A stretch of DNA of 55,558 nt from Symbiodinium natans (taxonomy: Eukaryota; Sar; Dinophyceae; Suessiales; Symbiodiniaceae). Numbering within the stretch: the first letter of the stretch is position 1; the number at the start of each line of letters is the position of its first letter. The stretch spans positions 120,001-175,558 of the forward strand of contig CAJNDS010000302.1 of the NCBI GenBank assembly GCA_905221605.1, in the 5' to 3' direction. This document shows, in pieces, positions 11,401-19,503 of this stretch. A program made the position numbers and the translations under genes. Under the pieces are notes generated by a model. It saw only the letters and a program-made list of their open reading frames with translations. It was not told where the DNA came from and ran no database searches.

Positions 11401-14400
11401 CCAATCATCATCCTCGTGGATGACGTCAACACCACCTACGGGAATGATAGTTGTACTCCGTTGCTTAGAGATGCGCGATAGTTCGATCGGACAATCGGTG
11501 ATGTCCGGCGAGAACATTTCTCTTCTGGGAACATAATGATAGCGTATTAGCTTACACTCGTTCAGTCGGACCTCCCAGTGGTCCTTGCTCGCAGCAGGTG
11601 CTGCGGCGGCGGCAGAGGAGCTACCGGCTGAACCCTCGGTAGGAGTTTCCATATCACGCAATGCTTGTTCGCGTGCCTCATCAACAATGGCCTTCTCCTT
11701 CTGTTTCTTGGACATGTTGACCCAAAGGTATGAGGGAATGGATTCGGGCTTCTTAGAACCTCTAGTGCCTCCATACTTTCTACCAAGAGTACCCCCCGAA
11801 TCATAGTACCGACCCCCTTCAGGAAGATCAATTTCTTTCCCTGTCTTAGGATCAAGTACCTTCTTGGGCGGCTCGACCTCTCGGTCTGCGGGTGCAGGCA
11901 GTTGCTCATCTGCAGCTTCAGCGTCCTGATTGGTGAGCGATTGACTGACAGGTCCTTCAGTGGCATCTGATGCGAGACCTGCTTGAACCCTTTCATACCT
12001 CTCACGCATGGGAAAAACGATCTTACCATCAGTGAGCTTGTGCTGCGATGCAATAACTGGCTTCAGGCACTCGTGGAAATCATGCTTGTTCAGCTGCTTG
12101 AGATGAATTGCAAAGACCTCCTTGCGCCATTTCATACCAGGTTGGAACTTGTATCCCATAAAGATCGCAGGCTCACTGGTAGGCTCGAATCTGTCTCTAC
12201 CCTTGCGCTGGGCTTTCGGACCAACCCAAACGTCAATCCTGCAACCGAAAGGAAGGGGTTCTTCAGGAAATGCAACACCAAAACGCTTGAACCAAGGGGT
12301 AAACTCTTTGCCCCCCGGATTGCTGATGTTGTAGGCAGTGCATGCATGCTCAAGGGCAAACGGCCAGTAAACATGCGAAATGCCAGCTTGAATGAGATTG
12401 GTGCGAGTGCCTTCAGTGGTGGCTCGCACAGCACGCTCAGCAACAGCGTTGGACTGATGGATATAAGCCTTAGAGAGCTCATGGCGCCAGCCGAGCGTTT
12501 TGGCCGCAGCCTCAAGTTCCCTAGACTTATCGCTGTAGAAAGTCTCCACATTGTCCTTCGCGGATGCGAAGTGCTGGAGCGCCACGAGGCATTCGTCTTC
12601 CGACTTCAAGGCAGCAGGGTATGCATACATGAAACAAGTGGCAACATCCTTGACCACAAGTGCAAGACGCGAATCCTCAATGACAGTTTGCTTGTCCCTG
12701 TGCAAGATCAGATGATCTGCGGTCACATGGTCGCCAAAGACCTCTGCCTCGATAGTACTGGTTTCCTTCTTATAAGAAGGAGGCTTGTACATCTTAGCTC
12801 GTTGGCATATTTGGCAATAAGGGTTCTTGGGAACATGAGTCATAAGGTGTTCACGGGTTGTTGATTCTTTGATCAGAGCTTCTTTGCTCCGACTACGAGC
12901 TCTACGATCAGGTGCTTCAGGATCGTCACTTGATGCTGCTTCCCCATCGGGGGCATCGGCCGCTGCCGGGGCAGGAGGACCAATGTCCGGTTCAGCACGC
13001 ACCTCGTCAGAGGGCGGAGCAGGGCGAGAACCATCAAGAATGGCTCGCACCCGTGCCGCACCTTCGGACCTGAGGAGACCGGGGTCTCGAACACCATCCC
13101 TCGGCTCGGATTTTGCTTTTGGTTCAGGCTTAGGCTTAGCTTTAAGTTTTACTGTAGGCTTGGTGCGATCCGGCAAAGGCCGGACAGGCGTGTCTTCCTC
13201 CATCAGTTCCCTGAGAGTCCTTTCGTCAGGATCGTCGGCGGATGCCGGCGCAATAGGAACCCTCTTGTGAGGAATAACAAACCCACAACCTCGAAGCTTC
13301 GCAACGTCCTGGTTATCAAGTTGATAAACTGACCTACAGGTGTAGGCAGTAATGCTCCAGCGTTCACCCTTCCAAGGTCTTACGGAATGAGATGTCTTCG
13401 GGTCAAAAACAACAATCTTGTTGTGACTGTCATGGACCATCCCAGGGAGTTTGGTGCCTACAGAATCCTTGACCTCTAGATAATTTTTATCGGTTTTCAT
13501 AGCGTTCGGGTCATGAATCCAAAGGCCACCATTGGAAAACTCTCCCACGGCAATCGTAACGTTGAGATGGTCTTTATGATTGTTTACATCCTTATGGACC
13601 TTGATGGGCGAGTTCTGGTTGATGCAGAGTGAGGAACAGCTCTCCAACTCCGCGCCTCTCTTGCGAAGAAATGCGATGAGATACTTGATAGTGTTAACAT
13701 GGCGTCCAGTTCTCTTGGTTACCCCATGAAACCCTCCATGTGCAAAAGCACCAAGTATCACGTACTTCTCTTTGCTACTGCCGTGCTTCTCTCCTAATGC
13801 TTTTCTTCTACTCCTACCTGCTCCGAAGTTGACGGTGCGCAAGAGATCAACGCATGATCGCTCCGAGAAGTCGTGCTTCTCCAGAAGCTGCAAAGCAATC
13901 TCTTCAGAGCTGCGATCAGGCATTTCACCTCTGGCAACAGGCTGAATCTCATCGGATTTAGATTCACGCGCAGGGCAAGCAGTGCCCTCCTTCCACGATT
14001 TGAGGAAAGGCACATTATCTCGAACATCAAGGAAAACCCTTTCACCCTCAGGGGTCTTCAAGTAAGGGCGAGTACATGCTCTCCAAATGAAGTCGAAACC
14101 TTGCTCCATGCAACGCTGTCCTATGGAGAGGACTGAAGGAGTGTCGGGCAGCACATAAGGCTTGGCAGAAATAGCAATCGACGGAACGTCGACATCACAT
14201 TGCTTGTCGGCGGAGCTGGGACCGTTCGCGGTCATGATGTTGATTGGCTGTTCAGACTCATAAGCCTTCAAATGCTGGAGATCCCTCTCTGCGATTAGGT
14301 CCTGTGCACTCCCGGTGTCGCCAATCCATTCAAGGTTAAGCATCTTGGAGGACCCTTTTGTCTTAGCAGGGCACGACATTCTAAGACCCTTTGGGATACA

Positions 14401-17214
14401 GTGATTACATCCAATCTCCGAATCACACTCCCAGCGGCAGGCCGGAACGTCGTCCTTGGTAGAGATGGAAGCTTTCAGCATCTTCGCTGACATCTGTGCC
14501 TCTCGGATGGAGTCTGCTCTGATTTCTGGGACAAAATCCAAAGGCTTTTCACCTCGATGCTTACGGTTGGTGGGCGATATTGGAGTGAACCTCGCGTTGG
14601 GATCACTAACAGGAATGTTAATGTAATCGACTTCAGAGCTGAAATTTACCGCTGGTAGCGCCAGACTATAGGGATACGTGCAATTGGTCATCTGGTCCGT
14701 CCACTCCTTCCGGAGGGAGAAAGCATCGGCTTGGGTGGCCGAACCAGCAACAAGAGCACTGAGGAGACATACAGCAGCAGGGATACCGCCTGAAGGCTTC
14801 TTTCTGCCTGAGCCCTTCGAGTTCTTGGAGCCTTGACTTCCCTTGGAATTCCTGCTACCCTTAGAACCCTTGGAGCTAGAGCGAGAAGACTTGCGATCTT
14901 TCTTCTTCTTGCGGTCCTTCTTCTTCCCTTTGCCTTTTGACCCCTTCCCACTGGTTTCGGAAGGCGCAGCTGCACCTGGCTTGCCTGTATGGAGAAAATT
15001 ACAGTTCTCCCCCCGATCGCAACGTCCTTGCTTGTAGAACTTGCAGATCTTAGGCTTACCACCGGGGCTTGCAGAGCTTGCTCGTGAGCCAGCCGGCGTG
15101 GCAGAGCGGCCGCGTCCCTTGGCCGGAGTCTGGTGCTTATACTTACACTGGTCACCTTTGGTACAGGAACCATTACGGACCCATGAAATGCAGAAACCTT
15201 TAGGAACCCTCTTAGGTGCAGGTGCGGTGGGCACAGCAGGACTGCCCGTCTGTCGAGCCATCCGTTCCCGGTTGCGTTCAAGGCGCTTCCTGTTGAGGTG
15301 CGCATTTGCAGCATCATACAGGAAACTGTAGGACCGTTCTTTGGAACCTTCAAGAGCTCTTTCATAGATGTTGATGTCATGCGAGAGAGCTTTGACCTTC
15401 TTGACCTGTCTGTGAAATAGTGGCTCGAGGAATGATGCTTCAGGGGTTTTGGGAATCCCCGACAACACCGTGTCCCAATTTCGCATAAAGGTGAGAAGAT
15501 TCTCATTGAGCAACGTGACTGAAAGCAAATCTTCCATGTCATATACCGCCCCATGCTGAGCGTTCGTCGCAAAGTAGTTGTGAATCCTGAAGAGAATCTG
15601 CCTTCCTCTAACTGGGCGTCCGGCGTTGGCCTCTGTTTCTTTGAAGGTGGCCACCTGACGTGCAAAGTCACCTTCCAGGATGTTTGACAGAGCTGAAAGG
15701 ATCTTAGCATCAAGGGTGGTGAATCCTTCCGGATCACGAAGGGTTTCCTCCTTCATATCGGCTTCCCAAACCCTAGACAACCATTCGAAAGCTTTGTCGG
15801 GCTTATCAGACGCAGCTACAACAGCGTCGCGAACTCTGATGCGCCAATTGCGATAGCTCTCAGGCTGAGGAAACTTTGGGACTAAAACCTTCTCAGCTTC
15901 CTTGGTTTTGGGAGCCTTATCCGATGATTCGGCTTTGTCGGCATCTTTGTCATTTGAACCACCTTTCATCATCTTCTTGAAAAATCTCTTCATCTCTTTT
16001 GGTGAAATTGCCGAAGATGAGGAAGAATCAGAGGACGAAGATGAGTCCCTCTTTTTCTTCTTCTTCTTTTTGTCGTCCTTCTTTTTCTTCTTGTCTCCAT
16101 CATCATCATCATCGTCATCATCTGGATCACCTGGTTTGCCTTTGCCTTTGCCAGGCGGTGTGTCAAGGCGATGAACCTGTGGGAGGCCGGGCGGTGGCCC
16201 GCTAGGACCAGGGTTGCCTTCCGGCTCCCGATGATGGGGCAAATCGGTCTGACTGGCAGCCTTCTGAAGCATCTCTTGAGCTTGAAGCAACTTAGCACGA
16301 AGATCAGAGTTCTCGCTCGTGAGTGCTGAGCGGTGCTCGGCTTCAGAATTGAAGCGTCCGATCATAGCATTGATTTCAACCTTCATGCTCTCAACCTGTT
16401 CGGACAGCCTCGCATTGTGAATGGCGTACTCACTCTGAACGTTATGAGAAAGCCTCTCAAGCTTGGAGTACTCGGCATTAGCGTAGGCTTCCGCCTCGCA
16501 AAGACGTTTGTGAAGCTCAATGGCTTCAGTCCTTGCTCTGGCAAGAGCAGCAGAGTGCTGATCAATGATACCTTGATCGTTGCTCGACTTAGTGGCGGCT
16601 TCACTCTCAAGCTGCTTAAGATTGTTTTGAAGGACGGTATACTCATGACGCAATTGTGCCACCTTGGATGTGGCCTGGGAACTAAGTATGTTGATTTCCT
16701 CCCTATGAGCCTCCCCTATGGCTCCTACGATTTCCCTGTGGCGCGCCTCTGCGGCCATGGCAACGGCTGGCCCAGTGTCGGCGTTGACGTGGATGTCGAC
16801 CTGGCTCAGCGCCAATTGCCTTGCGTCGACTTGATTCACCTGGAGCTGCCTACGGTCTATGTGCTGGGCATTGAACGTCGGAGAGAACACTGAAGAAGCT
16901 CTCTCTGTCGGTGAGTATGCTGGGGTGCTTAGCCCTGGAACCATGTTCCAAGAGTTCATGGAGCCTAAACCTGGAACGTTACCAGTGGCAAGGCGTTGCT
17001 CGCTAACTGCTCCAACATGCATGATTCTTGGATCGTTCTGGGCTGCAAGCATTGCCAAGTTCTCTTGGCTGAGCGGCATAACCTCACCATCCCTGGGAGG
17101 GTTTGTCGATGCAGCTGTAGGTTCCCCTACAACGGGGTTGCTAAGCAGTGACATTGTTTCATCCTCCACAGGTACGGGGATTGCTGCAGCATTTCCGGGA
17201 GATTGCCCTTCCAT
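5236..17214 (-). CDS. Giant copia-type Gag-Pol polyprotein (3992 aa)
   Basis: One frame of 3992 codons starts at the first ATG after the 5' LTR. Residues about 150-330 are coiled-coil-like. Residues 365-405 are a run of Asp, then Lys, then Ser. A Gag-like core (about 440-650) is followed by two CCCH zinc fingers (C675/C684/C690/H694 and C724/C732/C738/H742) in place of the usual CCHC knuckle. Next come an aspartic protease (DTGS, D966), a 2OG-Fe(II) oxygenase-like fold (H1207-x-D1209, distal H1276, R1285), and an integrase zinc site (H1456, H1460, C1467, C1470) with DDE core (D1495 or D1500, D1562, E1593). Reverse transcriptase follows (D2141; YVDD 2231-2234), then RNase H (D2565 to D2857). 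After these are a methyltransferase-like block (EVCCGDD at 2914, LPC at 2974-2976), an SGNH hydrolase (GDS 3353-3355, GND 3427-3429, DxxH 3537-3540) and the N-terminal half of Tpt1/KptA (from about 3825, QGHS with H3907). After about residue 3965 the frame leaves the Tpt1 fold. Confidence 0.9.
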   Translation of the reverse strand: MEGQSPGNAAAIPVPVEDETMSLLSNPVVGEPTAASTNPPRDGEVMPLSQENLAMLAAQNDPRIMHVGAVSEQRLATGNVPGLGSMNSWNMVPGLSTPAYSPTERASSVFSPTFNAQHIDRRQLQVNQVDARQLALSQVDIHVNADTGPAVAMAAEARHREIVGAIGEAHREEINILSSQATSKVAQLRHEYTVLQNNLKQLESEAATKSSNDQGIIDQHSAALARARTEAIELHKRLCEAEAYANAEYSKLERLSHNVQSEYAIHNARLSEQVESMKVEINAMIGRFNSEAEHRSALTSENSDLRAKLLQAQEMLQKAASQTDLPHHREPEGNPGPSGPPPGLPQVHRLDTPPGKGKGKPGDPDDDDDDDDGDKKKKKDDKKKKKKKRDSSSSSDSSSSSAISPKEMKRFFKKMMKGGSNDKDADKAESSDKAPKTKEAEKVLVPKFPQPESYRNWRIRVRDAVVAASDKPDKAFEWLSRVWEADMKEETLRDPEGFTTLDAKILSALSNILEGDFARQVATFKETEANAGRPVRGRQILFRIHNYFATNAQHGAVYDMEDLLSVTLLNENLLTFMRNWDTVLSGIPKTPEASFLEPLFHRQVKKVKALSHDINIYERALEGSKERSYSFLYDAANAHLNRKRLERNRERMARQTGSPAVPTAPAPKRVPKGFCISWVRNGSCTKGDQCKYKHQTPAKGRGRSATPAGSRASSASPGGKPKICKFYKQGRCDRGENCNFLHTGKPGAAAPSETSGKGSKGKGKKKDRKKKKDRKSSRSSSKGSKGSRNSKGSQGSKNSKGSGRKKPSGGIPAAVCLLSALVAGSATQADAFSLRKEWTDQMTNCTYPYSLALPAVNFSSEVDYINIPVSDPNARFTPISPTNRKHRGEKPLDFVPEIRADSIREAQMSAKMLKASISTKDDVPACRWECDSEIGCNHCIPKGLRMSCPAKTKGSSKMLNLEWIGDTGSAQDLIAERDLQHLKAYESEQPINIMTANGPSSADKQCDVDVPSIAISAKPYVLPDTPSVLSIGQRCMEQGFDFIWRACTRPYLKTPEGERVFLDVRDNVPFLKSWKEGTACPARESKSDEIQPVARGEMPDRSSEEIALQLLEKHDFSERSCVDLLRTVNFGAGRSRRKALGEKHGSSKEKYVILGAFAHGGFHGVTKRTGRHVNTIKYLIAFLRKRGAELESCSSLCINQNSPIKVHKDVNNHKDHLNVTIAVGEFSNGGLWIHDPNAMKTDKNYLEVKDSVGTKLPGMVHDSHNKIVVFDPKTSHSVRPWKGERWSITAYTCRSVYQLDNQDVAKLRGCGFVIPHKRVPIAPASADDPDERTLRELMEEDTPVRPLPDRTKPTVKLKAKPKPEPKAKSEPRDGVRDPGLLRSEGAARVRAILDGSRPAPPSDEVRAEPDIGPPAPAAADAPDGEAASSDDPEAPDRRARSRSKEALIKESTTREHLMTHVPKNPYCQICQRAKMYKPPSYKKETSTIEAEVFGDHVTADHLILHRDKQTVIEDSRLALVVKDVATCFMYAYPAALKSEDECLVALQHFASAKDNVETFYSDKSRELEAAAKTLGWRHELSKAYIHQSNAVAERAVRATTEGTRTNLIQAGISHVYWPFALEHACTAYNISNPGGKEFTPWFKRFGVAFPEEPLPFGCRIDVWVGPKAQRKGRDRFEPTSEPAIFMGYKFQPGMKWRKEVFAIHLKQLNKHDFHECLKPVIASQHKLTDGKIVFPMRERYERVQAGLASDATEGPVSQSLTNQDAEAADEQLPAPADREVEPPKKVLDPKTGKEIDLPEGGRYYDSGGTLGRKYGGTRGSKKPESIPSYLWVNMSKKQKEKAIVDEAREQALRDMETPTEGSAGSSSAAAAAPAASKDHWEVRLNECKLIRYHYVPRREMFSPDITDCPIELSRISKQRSTTIIPVGGVDVIHEDDDWKNVRKRNKKTSFKWIGKTEFILGRIHSPAPDGDGKDAFPAMPTVPHEPEHREKISSNLPVSEDEVRELFALVARPVGRREILEDPKAQAALDVEWNKLMVKKAWDMGSVREWKDVSDEAIKKGKKVHVGKVFEICVEKGSELPKGDPQRKFKGRTVFQGNNVKDENSDQALFSELGSSPATMEAGKALDAYGHAPGNDCQQADGKQAYTQTTLKGKETWVRLPPDRWPPAWKGKYKDPVVRLTLALYGHPDSGGFWELHCEKMLGEVGFQLVFPAAWPSVFFHPQLRLLLAVYVDDFKMAGPKANMQKGWELISSKIDMDSPSPIGRYLGCEHISKSANLKHSDHPFAHVFDKNVRDPAAKETAAAVVREDYTEFHPEEGVLVRHHVQPRRALYALPASEAKLCAVGQHRLTEVRSIDDDELIEQSWDHPSGRGKRSKLWVGATYLLSDKHDHASALAAVKKIRDKNEAKKEARKKAFFDVNQLSDNKGCMTKGVKEVVYDMSSFLQQAIDKYKKLAGPQFQHLRKVATPFHDDKIARPVGTEAEPRGQLAPIASRILMKLLFAARMARYDLLRAVQGLASRVTKWSVECDKALHRLMCYVASTLEYRMRGFIGDDISTCKLWLFADSDHAGEHDSKSTSGGFLALVGPNTYFPLAAFSKKQTSIALSSTEAEVVCANVSLRALGLPSSALWSVLQNAGGDSSTKPKHTPRKGDVPNKLLSNHPDSLIQGVTHLGTSHLIDGRVVELLTNLSSLPEPVEMNTHPLRDVWVRLKGTWVQVEEAVAWEELKRRDRPVDPKAEACVIVYRRSTMDYRRHTDAEAFMHREIEGIRNTGGRSSEELAPKGSDKDIGLVVTVPHSIQPVVLEDNQATIRILESGKSPAFRHADKTQRINLGWISEQFRRKHYDIAYISTLLQAADILTKPFTNAEKWSRALALMAISPLKLDVRKSGAAATTPGSTLLTQRSPPLHKRLIIEVCCGDDSLIGNLAINKYKDCKVVRITESMNLNDPKTRREVLSIAKEAHKDGLRILVWASLPCTGGSQWARLNLAVDKNRSAVFEARRKFTKLWASFVDLSHGLDRLLVDYAIEWPKDCEYWKWTRIVKWIEGKPIRKAHFDCCRFGLRNEKGESVKKPWTIATTLDSLYVAFRDKCCTGGHVHGKCNRSSEEYCLRMVDLIHKAFQENMSRTPCTYVAAPAIKLPSNPRLESPPYLSEGMASRAVEILSAEERAARLQEMSAAATDADRLADALAGLSSPAWWNDAVRNFREPTEADSPDDLFLRVIPVQQWLDLRKGYPSVPWTTIYEMWYRIYGVRAYSTDDVPSKTVHDSSLAGWTQTMLDLIFDMAVVGWGPRAQSAFDVSKPYDLCYRVTEMEHGLSDRPLHTDVVQLLGGFYTPAFERIPPPPPMKSQVLIIGDSSLALCTHKGGRASNKMTFQGPLRDVLSHDPRVTEVNVMMEWGKDLTLLTQIVEDFLRIHHPDGLDIFISWAGNDVHGPYGYQGYTWHLVSPWIKQTEEQIRRAEHWPVKQLAKVETALRKVVALAGHECVRSLTVVAGTVAQAYGLDWEYDREMKKHTDYLVANGVRVVDPYALLYGTVRYDKYHMVATQDNFQAATDWWRALVSTTLTGRQIFMMREDFLANQRSQIFNNHFHLAQPEMSLTVPPCTDMVRPRIEDFAWRAPTSRDQSEEIIVAQNVVRKATNPSDEDHPDMGAVPITEDDRAYLNPDGSGGDDDEVILFDANNPRVRRLMEALDSVEGQLDDEQAVEIEKERGIDTIVINDPDDPDIACEPLLPINEPDSSVEEILHQTRERVRQDKTLIDLSEDVTDLGNKVLPAPSRAAPPKAMPARAPPGRDGPTIDESAAYWCVGSEMPVIQIRRYLSPNALETLSRKMTWLLRGFSKKCAHAPHLEFDGNGTTSFPAFFEALGQIWNGLRMEQIFQVCESSEKERFEFLIHPGGRILRCRAIQGHSGALMTENSDPMLVNRRSFHLVDGWRPSLREYPPVGEAGFTHSTFQTMPKMGYHSTYFVTSGASSRAVSSQEECRETGVVADFTP

Positions 17215-17238
17215 GACACCGGCAGGTAGTGTTAGAGT

Positions 17239-17256
17239 CTACGGCTGATAACCTAT
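17239..17256 (-). other. Primer-binding-site-like stretch
   Basis: Immediately downstream of the 5' LTR the coding strand reads ATAGGTTATCAGCCG. The core GGTTATCAG resembles the GGTATCAG core used by many plant copia elements that prime from initiator methionine tRNA. The tRNA of this organism cannot be checked here, so the assignment rests on position and resemblance. Confidence 0.45.
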
Positions 17257-17369
17257 TGTTACCAGCGGAAAGCCCTAAACTCAACAAGTACAGTGCAACG
17301 CACCTTTTGTCTTGAGCCAATGAAGTAGCGTAAATACGGTAATACAGCTGATATCTTGAAGTATCGACA
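17257..17369 (-). repeat. 5' LTR (113 bp)
   Basis: Identical base for base to 2431-2543. It starts TG and ends CA. On the coding strand it contains the ten bases TTGGCTCAAG, the same as the 3' end of the dinoflagellate spliced leader as I remember it. The LTR is very short for an element of nearly 15 kb. Confidence 0.92.
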
Positions 17370-18156
17370 AGGGCTTACAGGGTATGTCGTGTTTCGGGTT
17401 GTGAAAGACTGATCAGTTCGGAGTCCATCAATAGGCTTCTGCAAAGTTGTGGCGGAGCTAGTGATGGCATTGGTTGGTCTGGCTGCTGGCGTCCTGTTGC
17501 TATAGTAGGGTTTAAGGTTCGGAACGACCGTCTCTGAACTCTAATTGCCATCTGATTGGTCTCTTACTGCTATTTCGTGATTCCTTGAGTGAAAGCAACG
17601 CCCACCTCTGACATTCGACCTCCAAGCAGAACAATTCCTTAAACTCTTCAGCCCGAAGCAAGTTCTCTCCCCAACCGCCTCCATAGCTCGCAGCTCCTCT
17701 CGGTGGCTGCGGCTCTCATTGTCCTGCACCTGAAGCAGCCTTGGTAAGAGCAGGAGTAGGTCTGGGTTGAAGGTGTCGTAAAGGTCGAAACCGGGAATCT
17801 ACAAAGGGCGTGAAGTTTTGGGAGAGGTAGGGGTGGGATCATGTGGGCCAAGGGGTGCAGTTTCGCAGATTCTCCCACTGAGTACTCTTGAAGCCAAGGA
17901 CCTGATGACTCTTGACAACCCTAAACCCCTTTTGACCCTAAACCCTAAACCCTAAACCATAAACCCTACGCAGATCCGCTTCTACATTACTTGTAGCACA
18001 GCACGAGCCAGTCAATGCCCTCGGCCCTTTCTGTCGCTCCGATGGCGAACGCGCTGTCTCGCTGTAGGCCCCTTCCCGTTCGGTGAGCGTACCTCGTCGG
18101 AGGGTAGGGCTGAGGGTTTTGGGGCACCCGCATAGCTGGACGAACCACTCAGCGGT
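17370..18156. repeat. Intergenic sequence with telomere-like words
   Basis: Right flank of the retrotransposon. It starts with AGGGCTTACAGGG, like the left flank, and has CCCTAAA words at about 17918-17967. No gene is supported. Confidence 0.6.
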
Positions 18157-18366
18157 TTGGTTAGGGTTTAGGGTTTAGGGTTTAGGGTTTAGGGTTTAGG
18201 GTTTAGGGTTTAGGGTTTAGGGTTTAGGGTTTAGGGTTAGGGTTTAGGGTTTAGGGGGTTTAGGGTTTAGGGTTTAGGGTTTAGGGTTTAGGGTTTAGGG
18301 TTTAGGGTTTAGGGTTTAGGGTTTAGGGTTTAGGGTTTAGGGTTTAGGGTTTAGGGTTTAGGGTTT
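18157..18366 (+). repeat. Interstitial telomeric array (TTTAGGG)n
   Basis: About 28 nearly perfect copies of the seven-base Arabidopsis-type telomere repeat, with two indels near 18233 and 18254. Lesser arrays follow at 18434-18508. The repeat type is known from dinoflagellate telomeres; here it is internal. Confidence 0.92.
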
Positions 18367-19503
18367 CGGCTCTCGCGCTCGCATAAGGCAGGCAAGGACT
18401 CGGTTGGAAGGTTCTCACCATGACAATCCGCCAGAGTTTAGGGTTTAGGGTTTAGGGGTTAGGGGTTAGGGTTTAGGGTTTAGGAGTATAGGGTTTAGGG
18501 TTTAGGAGTTGCAGACTATGACAGGGACCTGCCCTAGGGGGGTGAGATCGTTTGCAGCTGAGGAGCAGTCGAAGGTAATCCTTGCAAGACACGACACATG
18601 AACTTGCAGGCATTGTCTCAACTTATTAGGTTTAGGGTTTAGGGTTTCTGAGTATTTCCGGGTCCAGGAAGTAAACTGCCTTTAAGGCTTAGCATCTCTG
18701 ATTGCTCACAGGCTGCTAGAACAAACTACCTTTCCAACTTATCCTAGGATCCCCTTTGGTTCGCCTAGGACAGTCAGTTTCTTGTCAAGCTGTTTCGGGG
18801 GGGGGGGGGGGGGGGGGGTAATCGGTCTTAAAAGGGGTCCTTAACCCCGAAGAAAGGCATTGTGCGTAAGTACCACTGAGCGTTCGGTCAAGACATCCTC
18901 TGACTTTGGTCTAGGACCCTCTCGTCCTTGGGGCCGGAAACCTTCGGCAGGAGCCACTCAAGGCAACATATCTTGAGCAGCCTTTTCAGAAAGAGAGAGA
19001 GAGACAGAGAGAGATGCTACAGTTCCAAGTATTGACCTGTCTGGGCAGGTGCAGCTCCACGTCACATCCTTTGGCTTGTAAACGAAGCAACACTCTGAAA
19101 GCGCGGTTGCCTTTGGCGACGCACATTTGTTGCGCAAACTGATTATGTACCGAGGGTCCCTGACTTCCTGTGAAACGCACCTTCGCAAGACATCTCGCTG
19201 CCAGCGATTCGTGCATACATTGCCGCATTACTGCTTGACAATCACTCTGGCTCCACCTCATCCACATCCTCGAACAAAACGTGCTTCAGATCTCCTCTTA
19301 GGTTGTACCTCAGGTATGGTAGGGGGTGCCTCATTGGAGTCCTTCCTACTTTCGTCAACTCCCATATCCCTGTCTGGAAGCTCGAACTGCAGCGTTGAAA
19401 GCGAGGGATGACTTTCAGGGCACAGCAACATGTACAAGGGAGGGGCCTCCTTAGCATACTTACTGTAGTCAGGGGACCTATAAGCTTATTTAGGATCAGC
19501 CAA
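18367..19503. other. Gene-free spacer
   Basis: Contains degenerate telomeric words (about 18434-18508, 18630-18648), a poly-G run (about 18796-18818) and a short GA-rich run (about 18990-19014). No gene is supported. Confidence 0.6.

Larger units (their letters stand above)
2431..17369 (-). mobile_element. Complete Ty1/copia-type LTR retrotransposon with accessory enzyme domains
   Basis: This 14,939 bp element is bounded by identical 113 bp direct repeats that start TG and end CA. It reads on the minus strand: 5' LTR at 17257-17369, a 42 nt leader, gag-pol from 17214, a second frame ending at 2798, a purine run (GCGCGGGGGG) abutting the 3' LTR, then the 3' LTR at 2431-2543. The domain order protease, integrase, reverse transcriptase, RNase H is that of Ty1/copia. 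Identical LTRs indicate a recent insertion or recent conversion. Flanks are telomere-like on both sides; the only target-site duplication candidate is imperfect (AGGGT on the left, AGGGC on the right, if the repeat is extended by three bases). The element is unusually long for copia because extra enzymatic domains follow RNase H and one lies before the integrase. Confidence 0.92.
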
